Assembly: GCF_009831655.1 (NCBI RefSeq)
Contig: NZ_WRPA01000028.1
Location: forward strand, 1 to 46,558
Reading direction: 5' to 3'
DNA: 46,558 nt
Source: Shewanella insulae
Lineage (GTDB): Bacteria; Pseudomonadota; Gammaproteobacteria; Enterobacterales; Shewanellaceae
Within the stretch, counting starts at the first letter, position 1. Each line of letters starts with the position of its first letter. The notes beneath the pieces were generated by a model. The model was not told where the DNA came from. It worked only from the letters and a program-made list of their open reading frames with translations, and made no database searches. This document shows positions 41,021 to 46,558 of the stretch, piece by piece. Both the position numbers and the translations under genes were made by a program.

Positions 41021-42205
41021 TTAAGCGATGATCTTAGCTACAACACCAGCACCAACTGTACGGCCACCTTCACGGATAGCGAAACGTAGACCTTCATCCA
41101 TCGCGATTGGGCAGATTAGGGTTACGTTCATCTTGATGTTGTCACCAGGCATTACCATTTCAACGCCTTCTGGCAGCTCGATAGTACCGGTTACGTCAGT
41201 TGTACGGAAGTAGAACTGTGGACGGTAGCCTTTGAAGAATGGAGTGTGACGACCACCTTCTTCTTTTGACAGTACGTATACTTCTGATTCGAACTGAGTG
41301 TGTGGAGTGATTGAACCAGGCTGAGCCAGTACTTGACCACGCTCAACTTCATCACGCTTAGTACCACGTAGTAGTACACCACAGTTCTCACCTGCACGAC
41401 CTTCGTCAAGCAGCTTACGGAACATTTCAACACCAGTACAAGTAGTCTTAGTAGTGTCTTTGATACCTACGATTTCTACTTCGTCACCAACTTTGATGAT
41501 ACCGCGCTCAACACGACCTGTTACTACAGTACCACGGCCTGAGATTGAGAATACGTCTTCGATTGGCAGAATGAATGCACCGTCGATAGCACGCTCTGGC
41601 TCTGGGATGTAAGAATCTAGCGCTTCAGCTAGTTCTACGATCTTAGCTTCCCACTCTGCCTCGCCTTCTAGGGCTTTCAGTGCAGAACCTTGGATAACTG
41701 GTAGGTCATCACCTGGGAAGTCATATTCAGATAGCAGTTCACGAACTTCCATCTCAACCAGTTCTAGCAGCTCTTCATCATCAACCATGTCACACTTGTT
41801 CATGAATACGATGATGTAAGGTACACCTACCTGACGAGAAAGCAGGATGTGCTCACGAGTCTGTGGCATTGGACCGTCAGTAGAAGCTACTACCAGGATA
41901 GCGCCGTCCATCTGTGCAGCACCAGTGATCATGTTTTTAACATAGTCAGCGTGACCTGGGCAGTCTACGTGTGCGTAGTGACGAGTTGGAGTATCGTACT
42001 CGATGTGAGAGGTATTGATGGTAATACCGCGCTCACGCTCTTCTGGAGCGTTATCGATCTGTGCGAAATCTTTAGCTTCACCACCGTACGTCTTAGTCAG
42101 TACGTGAGAGATAGCAGCTGTAAGAGTTGTTTTACCATGGTCAACGTGACCGATGGTGCCCACGTTTACGTGAGGTTTGCTACGTTCAAATTTTTCTTTA
42201 GCCAT
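41021..42205 (-). CDS. tufB: Elongation factor Tu, copy 2 (tRNA operon, ATG start)
   Basis: Second EF-Tu gene, downstream of three tRNA genes as for E. coli tufB. The 394-residue protein is identical to that of the copy at 24246-25430, with the same G motifs (GHVDHGKT, DCPGHADY, NKCD). The start codon is ATG at 42205, whereas the other copy has GTG. Coding differences are synonymous apart from the start codon itself, and most lie in the first ~90 bases. The 189-bp leader to the Gly tRNA has no gene. Probably cotranscribed with the tRNAs. Confidence 0.98.
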   Translation of the reverse strand: MAKEKFERSKPHVNVGTIGHVDHGKTTLTAAISHVLTKTYGGEAKDFAQIDNAPEERERGITINTSHIEYDTPTRHYAHVDCPGHADYVKNMITGAAQMDGAILVVASTDGPMPQTREHILLSRQVGVPYIIVFMNKCDMVDDEELLELVEMEVRELLSEYDFPGDDLPVIQGSALKALEGEAEWEAKIVELAEALDSYIPEPERAIDGAFILPIEDVFSISGRGTVVTGRVERGIIKVGDEVEIVGIKDTTKTTCTGVEMFRKLLDEGRAGENCGVLLRGTKRDEVERGQVLAQPGSITPHTQFESEVYVLSKEEGGRHTPFFKGYRPQFYFRTTDVTGTIELPEGVEMVMPGDNIKMNVTLICPIAMDEGLRFAIREGGRTVGAGVVAKIIA

Positions 42206-42394
42206 GGTATTGCCCCAATTAAGAGATACTTGGTGATGAAATCTACATACAACAAAAAATCCGATGCCTATAATGTCATCGAATCGATTTAATTAAGATA
42301 ATCAGGGAAGCTTAGTTTGGAAGGCTGAAGGCAGTTTATCGTGAACGGGACCCTGTTGGGTTGGCTCATAGATACGGGCACAATCAGCGAAAAT
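42206..42394 (-). other. tRNA-tuf spacer with a tRNA-like fragment
   Basis: No tRNA or ORF is convincing here. It contains TTGGAAGGCTG (42317-42327), which is identical to the anticodon-arm core of the neighbouring Gly tRNA (42432-42442). E. coli has a fourth tRNA (thrT) in this position; none is seen here. Confidence 0.5.
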
Positions 42395-42468
42395 TGGAGC
42401 GGATGGCGGGAATCGAACCCGCGTTATCAGCTTGGAAGGCTGGAGTAATACCATTATACGACATCCGC
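42395..42468 (-). tRNA. tRNA-Gly (anticodon TCC)
   Basis: 74 nt including an encoded CCA. Acceptor arms GCGGATG / CATCCGC pair fully, the anticodon loop is CTTCCAA in stem CAGC/GCTG, and the T arm is CGCGGGTTCGATTCCCGC. It corresponds to E. coli glyT, upstream of tufB. Confidence 0.96.
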
Positions 42469-42504
42469 GCAACCTAACTAAGGTTACCTAACTACCTAGA
42501 AAAA

Positions 42505-42589
42505 TGGTGGAGGGAGAAGGATTCGAACCTTCGAAGGCTGAGCCGTCAGATTTACAGTCTGATCCCTTTGGCCACTCGGGAACCCCTCC
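42505..42589 (-). tRNA. tRNA-Tyr (anticodon GTA)
   Basis: 85 nt including CCA, with a long variable arm (class II). Acceptor GGAGGGG / CTCCCTCC, anticodon loop CTGTAAA in stem CAGA/TCTG, T arm GAAGGTTCGAATCCTTC. It corresponds to E. coli tyrU. Confidence 0.96.
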
Positions 42590-42596
42590 AGAGAAA

Positions 42597-42672
<76 letters not shown>

Positions 42673-42690
42673 GTGTCATTTCGGTAGCGG

Positions 42691-42719
42691 ATATTAGGTA
42701 ATCGTGAGCACAAGTGCAA
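42691..42719 (-). promoter_or_regulatory. tRNA-tuf operon promoter
   Basis: Minus strand: TTGCAC (42714-42719), 17-bp spacer, TAATAT (42691-42696), then CCGCTACCG, a GC-rich discriminator typical of stable-RNA promoters. An A/T-rich stretch upstream (about 42725-42755) could act as an UP element. Confidence 0.72.
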
Positions 42720-42852
42720 TACCTAATTTTAAAAATCTGCAAAAAAATCACCTAAACGACGTTTTTTCCGCCACGCAAGCACCAGAAAGTGCACTATTTA
42801 CCCATTATCTCTAAACAGGTTAATCAGCCATTATGGAATCGTGTTTTTGATG

Positions 42853-42881
42853 TTGTTCCACCGAGGTCTATGGTGTACTGT
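42853..42881 (+). promoter_or_regulatory. Weak candidate coaA promoter
   Basis: TTGTTC (42853-42858), 17 bp, TACTGT (42876-42881), about 27 bp before the coaA ATG. The -10 is poor. Confidence 0.3.
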
Positions 42882-42907
42882 GCCTTGCCTAAGGGGAGAT
42901 TTCATTC

Positions 42908-43858
42908 ATGCACGCCAACAACCAAATTCATAATGCACTCTATCTCGCATTTGCCCGCCAACAGTGGGCCGAGCTGCGAAAATCTGTGCCTCTGACACTC
43001 AGCGAATCCGATCTCGACGATCTGCGCGGCATCAACGAATCTATCTCTCTCGATGAAGTGACCGACATCTATCTGCCGCTAAGCCGCCTGCTGAATCTAA
43101 TCGTCGGCGCCAAGCAGCAGAGAGGACTGGTATTGAATCAGTTTCTCGGTCGTGTGCCGCCTAAGCGCCCCTATATTATCAGCATCGCCGGCAGTGTCGC
43201 CGTGGGTAAGAGCACGACGGCGCGTATCCTGCAGGCGCTATTGCGTCAGTGGCCCGAGCATCCCAAGGTCGACCTGGTCACCACAGATGGCTTCCTCTAT
43301 CCCCTATCCGAGCTAAAGCGCCGCGGGCTGCTACAGCGTAAGGGATTTCCAGAAAGCTATGATATGAAGCTACTTGTCGAGTTTATCTCAAAGATAAAGG
43401 CTGGTGAGAGTCTGGTGCATGCGCCTATCTATTCCCATATCAGTTACGACAGGGTGGCCGATACCCAACAGGCGATAGAACAGCCCGATATTTTGATCAT
43501 CGAGGGGCTCAATGTACTGCAGACGGGGCAAGATACCCATGTCGCCATACAACAGCCCTTCGTCTCCGACTTTGTCGACTTCTCTATCTATGTGGATGCC
43601 GAGGAGCCGCTGCTCAAGGAGTGGTATATCTCCCGCTTCCTGAAGTTCCGTACCGGCGCCTTTAGTGACCCTAACTCGTACTTCCATCACTATTCTGAGT
43701 TAAATGACGATGAGGCCACCAAGATAGCCGCTAATATCTGGGACAGCATCAACGGTCCAAACCTGAATCTGAATATTCAACCCACCCGGGACAGGGCCCA
43801 TCTTATCCTGCGCAAGGGAACAGATCATATGATGCACCAGGTGCTGATGCGTAAATAG
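42908..43858 (+). CDS. coaA: Pantothenate kinase, type I
   Basis: CoaA phosphorylates pantothenate with ATP, the committed and CoA-inhibited step of coenzyme A synthesis in the cytoplasm. The 316-residue product has the P-loop GSVAVGKST (about 94-102), the VTTDGFLYP segment (about 123-131) with the catalytic aspartate, and the RKGFPESYD motif typical of bacterial type I enzymes. AAGGGGAG precedes the ATG. It stands alone on the plus strand between the tRNA promoter and birA, and ends at a shared palindromic terminator. Length equals E. coli CoaA. Confidence 0.97.
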   Translation: MHANNQIHNALYLAFARQQWAELRKSVPLTLSESDLDDLRGINESISLDEVTDIYLPLSRLLNLIVGAKQQRGLVLNQFLGRVPPKRPYIISIAGSVAVGKSTTARILQALLRQWPEHPKVDLVTTDGFLYPLSELKRRGLLQRKGFPESYDMKLLVEFISKIKAGESLVHAPIYSHISYDRVADTQQAIEQPDILIIEGLNVLQTGQDTHVAIQQPFVSDFVDFSIYVDAEEPLLKEWYISRFLKFRTGAFSDPNSYFHHYSELNDDEATKIAANIWDSINGPNLNLNIQPTRDRAHLILRKGTDHMMHQVLMRK

Positions 43859-43896
43859 GCTGGCAACAGATAGCCGACACTTGCTTACAGATAAAC

Positions 43897-43924
43897 AAAC
43901 GGCCATCAATTGATGGCCGTTTTG
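43897..43924. terminator. Bidirectional terminator between coaA and birA
   Basis: Perfect 26-bp palindrome, AAACGGCCATCAA followed by its complement, with T on the plus side and A on the other. The birA stop lies directly beside it. Confidence 0.85.
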
Positions 43925-44884
43925 TTATGCGGGACGCATGGAGATCTCGCCGCCGACGAAGGACTTGGTGCCCTCCTCCGTCTTGAGCAATATCGCCCCC
44001 TGCTCGTCAATTCCGCAGCAGATCCCCTCGACGCTATGCTCTCCCATCAACAACTTGATAGGCTCACCGTCAAATAGGTCGGCCTCACGCCACCTTGACT
44101 GAAATGCCTTGAGCCCTTGGCGCTGAAACAGTTCAAGATCGGTAACTAACTGCTGCTGCAGCGCTATCATTAATTCGGTTTTGTCCGGCAATTGCGCTAA
44201 CTCAGACAGGTCGCTCCAGGGTTGATCTATTTTATCCGCCTGGGCCGGCGACATGGAAAGGTTAATGCCTATGCCAATCACCAGATCGCACACGCTGTCA
44301 GCCTGACCACTCATCTCGATCAGTATGCCCGCAAGCTTCTTATGATTTAGATAGATATCGTTGGGCCACTTAACCCCAATGCCTTCGACGCCCAATGAAC
44401 GTAGCACAGTCACTAATGAGCAGCCGACCACTAGGCTTAGCCCCATTGCCTGGGCCATGCCCTGAGAAAACTGCCAGTAGAAGGAGGTATAGAGATGGCA
44501 ACCATAAGGTGATACCCATTGGCGTCCACGGCGTCCTCGCCCGGCAGACTGGTACTCGGCCACGCAGATATCGCCGCTGCTGAGGTCCTTCACATGCTCA
44601 AGCAGGAATCCGTTGGTACTGTTGATCTCATTGAAGTAGAAACAACGATTCTTGATAGAGGTCTTAAGCGCTGCCTCTTCGATAAACGAGATAGGCGTGG
44701 CTAACTTATAGCCCTTGCCTTTGACACTATAGATATCGACACCAAACTCCTCTAGGTTGGCCACCTGCTTACTGACTGCCGCCCGAGAAATACCGAGCTC
44801 ACTGGCCAGCGCCTCGCCCGACACAAACTGCCCCTGGCTCAACAAGCGAATAATGTCCCGGCGACGGGCCCACTGATCATGCAT
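43925..44884 (-). CDS. birA: Biotin ligase / biotin operon repressor BirA
   Basis: BirA makes biotinyl-AMP and transfers biotin to the acetyl-CoA carboxylase carrier protein; as a dimer it represses biotin genes. The 319-residue product has the N-terminal winged-helix DNA-binding domain (SGEALASELGISRAAVSKQVANLEEFGVDIY, about 18-50), the biotin-binding loop SAGRGRRGRQW (about 112-122), the KWPNDIY segment, and a small C-terminal SH3-like domain. It is therefore the bifunctional form. The start overlaps the murB stop by 8 bases. Confidence 0.97.
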   Translation of the reverse strand: MHDQWARRRDIIRLLSQGQFVSGEALASELGISRAAVSKQVANLEEFGVDIYSVKGKGYKLATPISFIEEAALKTSIKNRCFYFNEINSTNGFLLEHVKDLSSGDICVAEYQSAGRGRRGRQWVSPYGCHLYTSFYWQFSQGMAQAMGLSLVVGCSLVTVLRSLGVEGIGVKWPNDIYLNHKKLAGILIEMSGQADSVCDLVIGIGINLSMSPAQADKIDQPWSDLSELAQLPDKTELMIALQQQLVTDLELFQRQGLKAFQSRWREADLFDGEPIKLLMGEHSVEGICCGIDEQGAILLKTEEGTKSFVGGEISMRPA

Positions 44885-45956
44885 CTGCTAATTCCTTCTG
44901 TCCTGTTGCGCCTATGATCCTAGGTTCGACTTCTAACCTTACGCCAAATTGCTCGAATATCCTATCTATCACTAGCCTTGCCAGGTCACACACATCCTGA
45001 CCCGAGCAGCCCCCTTTATTGACAATAACTAAAGCCTGCTTAAGATGAATCGATGCATTGCCGACAGACAGGCCCTTGAGCCCAGCCCTATCGATCAACC
45101 AGCCCGCCGCCAACTTAATCTTTGAATCATCTAGCGTATAGCCTACTATGTCGGAATATTGCCGCTTAAGCGCGTCGAATGTTTGCTGGCTCACAACCGG
45201 ATTCTTAAAGAAACTGCCGACGTTACCCAGCACGGCAGGATCGGGCAGTTTGGCCATTCGCGTCTCACAGATGCAATCGAACACCTCTCTTGGCGTCACC
45301 CCTTGGCTACGCTCGCTCAATTCTTGTAGTGGCCCATAACTCAGGTTGGGCTGCCACGCCTTGGGCAACACGAAGCCCACCCGCAAAATGACGGCGCGAT
45401 GTTTAAGGGCATTCTTGAAGATGGATTCTCGGTAGGCAAACTCGCAGTCACCGCCTTTTAGTCGCTTTATCTCGCCGCTAACTAGGTCTAGATATTCGAC
45501 CCAGTCACAGAACTGAGCCAACTCGGCGCCATAGGCACCGATATTTTGGATGGGCGCGGCGCCGACTGAACCTGGAATCAACGCAAGGTTCTCGAGCCCT
45601 GGCATCTCATTATCGAGACAGAAATTAATGAGATCATGCCACACCTCGCCGGCCTCAACCTTAAGGTAGTAACATTGCTCACCCTGAGTCACCTCAATAC
45701 CTTTGGTCTCTACCAATACAGCAGTCCCTTCAAAGGTTTCGGTGAGCACAATGTTGCTACCACCACCTATCAGCAATATTGGCTCTTGCTGCTTAAAGGC
45801 CTGTAAACAGATGGCAACAAGCTCAGCCTCCTGCCTTGCTCGAACCAATCGAAGGCAATCAGCCTTAATGCCCAGGGTATTAAATTGCGTTAAAGAATGC
45901 GTGGTCTTAGAGTCCATAGAGGAAGCGTGTATTTGCCAATCAGTCAAAAAAGCCAT
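44877..45956 (-). CDS. murB: UDP-N-acetylmuramate dehydrogenase MurB
   Basis: MurB is an FAD enzyme that reduces UDP-GlcNAc-enolpyruvate to UDP-MurNAc for peptidoglycan. The 359-residue frame has the FAD-binding GGGSNIV motif (about 64-70), NIGAYGAEL, the catalytic-region YRES arginine, LGNVGSFFKNP with the proton-donor serine, and VEPRIIG near the end with the glutamate. It is the type I form. The start is uncertain: ATG 45956 has no clear ribosome site and overlaps a TACAAT box, and Met14 at 45917 (MDSKTTHSL) aligns better with E. coli MurB. It overlaps birA by 8 bases. Confidence 0.94.
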   Translation of the reverse strand: MAFLTDWQIHASSMDSKTTHSLTQFNTLGIKADCLRLVRARQEAELVAICLQAFKQQEPILLIGGGSNIVLTETFEGTAVLVETKGIEVTQGEQCYYLKVEAGEVWHDLINFCLDNEMPGLENLALIPGSVGAAPIQNIGAYGAELAQFCDWVEYLDLVSGEIKRLKGGDCEFAYRESIFKNALKHRAVILRVGFVLPKAWQPNLSYGPLQELSERSQGVTPREVFDCICETRMAKLPDPAVLGNVGSFFKNPVVSQQTFDALKRQYSDIVGYTLDDSKIKLAAGWLIDRAGLKGLSVGNASIHLKQALVIVNKGGCSGQDVCDLARLVIDRIFEQFGVRLEVEPRIIGATGQKELADA

Positions 45957-46144
45957 TGTAACGTATCTGGCCCCGGCAACCTAAATCCCAACAAAGATTA
46001 ATCTTACGGGATCGCAAGATTCTTATATGGATAGTTACAGATTGCGACGAGTGGAGTTCACAGAGTGAAAACTCGCGTCTTGGACTGTGCTTGTGGGTTA
46101 TAAGGCACTATAAAAAATATCGGATACTGCCACAACACTTACCT

Positions 46145-46273
46145 CACATGGGGGCGTAAGACATCCGACTAGAACTGAACACAGGGAATATACATTCAGT
46201 TACTTTGTCAAAAGCAATAGAACCGTAGCAGCTTGAAATGACCTACTCGGTTCGCGCAGCGAACACATGGGGG
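46145..46273 (-). repeat. Two copies of a 10-bp motif resembling a 5S rRNA 3' end
   Basis: Minus strand CCCCCATGTG at 46145-46154 and 46264-46273. In the second copy a GTTCGC-hairpin (46250-46264) separates it from GAGTAGGTCAT (46238-46248). CCCCATGTG followed by GAGTAGG is the usual 3' end of gammaproteobacterial 5S rRNA. These look like degenerate tail copies, not 5S genes. Confidence 0.4.
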
Positions 46274-46278
46274 TGAAA

Positions 46279-46313
46279 GTGAGGCTCTTTAAATACTCAG
46301 TATTTAGCCTCAC
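46279..46313. repeat. Long hairpin in the right-edge spacer
   Basis: Outer stem GTGAGGCT (46279-46286) pairs with AGCCTCAC (46306-46313), and an inner stem AAATAC/GTATTT closes a 3-nt loop, with a 3-nt bulge on one side. No U tract follows on either strand. Confidence 0.7.
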
Positions 46314-46314
46314 T

Positions 46315-46473
46315 TGAACGCGGAGAAGCTATGCTTCGTAGCCGGAGACCCCGCTTAGCGGTGGGGCGACCACCATGGATGGTGGAAGTGTCGATATAGA
46401 AGGAGCATTTATCGACCGACGTCGGGAGTAGGCGCCTGTCATGGCCAGCTTCGAGCAAAGCTCTCCGCGTTCA
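46315..46473. repeat. Imperfect inverted repeat with ~30-bp arms
   Basis: Left arm TGAACGCGGAGAAGCTATGC... (46315-46344) and right arm (46446-46473), which on the other strand reads TGAACGCGGAGAGCTTTGC.... They match over about 28-30 bp with small gaps. The arms enclose the first copy of the 153-bp-spaced direct repeat. Confidence 0.65.
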
Positions 46474-46558
46474 TCCCTTGCATCAAACTTCGTTTGATAA
46501 ACGCAAGTGCTTCACCATACGACCACCACGGACGGTGGAAGTGTCGATTATGCAGGAT
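46368..46558. repeat. Direct repeat, 153-bp period, running off the right edge
   Basis: GACCACCATGGATGGTGG continuing into AAGTGTCGAT begins at 46368, and GACCACCACGGACGGTGG with the same continuation begins at 46521. The copies differ at only two positions over the first 28 bases. The second copy is cut by the window end, so an array may continue. Confidence 0.75.

Larger units (their letters stand above)
45957..46558. other. Gene-free, hairpin-rich spacer to the right edge
   Basis: About 600 bp with no convincing gene. It holds a string of hairpins (46250-46264, 46279-46313, 46371-46386, about 46488-46503), an imperfect inverted repeat, and two direct-repeat pairs, listed separately. Its position beside murB and its 5S-tail-like fragments on the minus strand suggest the spacer downstream of an rRNA operon; no rRNA gene is inside the window. 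Confidence 0.6.

Noticed and set aside
46140..46277. A 5S rRNA gene
   Set aside because: Only short pieces of the 3' end match; the conserved central GCCGAACTCAGAAGTGAAAC-type block is absent.
46359..46558. Open plus-strand frame of about 66 codons at the right edge
   Set aside because: It has no in-frame ATG with a ribosome site, lies in repeats and hairpins, and its open state follows from repeat units whose length is a multiple of three. I regard it as non-coding.

Overview
The window is a stretch of gammaproteobacterial core genome that almost certainly comes from a Shewanella. The clues are a small monoheme cytochrome c5 (ScyA type) lying between two divergent halves of the cytochrome c maturation locus, a separate ccmI, and the order murB-birA / coaA / tRNA Thr-Tyr-Gly-tuf-secE-nusG-rplKAJL-rpoBC-rpsLG-fusA-tuf-S10-spc-alpha. 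Nearly all of it is well-known biology, and I did not find a previously undescribed multi-gene system. The useful content is in exact gene starts, one short gene (rpmJ), three tRNAs, and the promoters, attenuators, leaders and repeats between the genes.

Layout. At 1-240 (minus strand) is an rRNA-type P1 promoter and the -35 of a P2 promoter, so a 16S gene probably starts just off the left edge. 282-3896 (minus) is ccmF-ccmG-ccmH plus a second thioredoxin-like gene, for late c-type cytochrome assembly. 4308-5555 (plus) is ccmI, followed by scyA on the minus strand (5708-6001). 6334-9112 (plus) is ccmABCDE, which exports and carries heme. 9240-10217 (plus) is an orphan periplasmic substrate-binding-like protein that converges on the ribosomal block.

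10275-42205 (minus) is the ribosomal and transcription superblock, given here in transcription order: tuf, secE-nusG, rplKA, rplJL-rpoBC, rpsLG-fusA-tuf, the S10 operon (rpsJ to rpsQ), the spc operon (rplN to rpmJ), and the alpha operon (rpsM-rpsK-rpsD-rpoA-rplQ). Recognisable promoters or attenuators separate the units. They include an S10-leader attenuator, an S4-type alpha leader, a strong rplL-rpoB attenuator, and an rplK promoter whose -10 lies inside a 13-bp stem-loop. The two tuf genes encode identical proteins and are nearly identical from just inside the gene through the terminator, as expected from gene conversion.

42395-42672 holds three tRNA genes upstream of the second tuf. coaA (plus) converges on birA-murB (minus). 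45957-46558 has no convincing gene but is full of hairpins, an imperfect inverted repeat, a direct repeat spaced 153 bp, and fragments resembling a 5S rRNA 3' end. It is probably the spacer downstream of another rRNA operon beyond the right edge. The whole block may therefore sit between two rRNA operons; that is an inference, since no rRNA gene lies inside the window.
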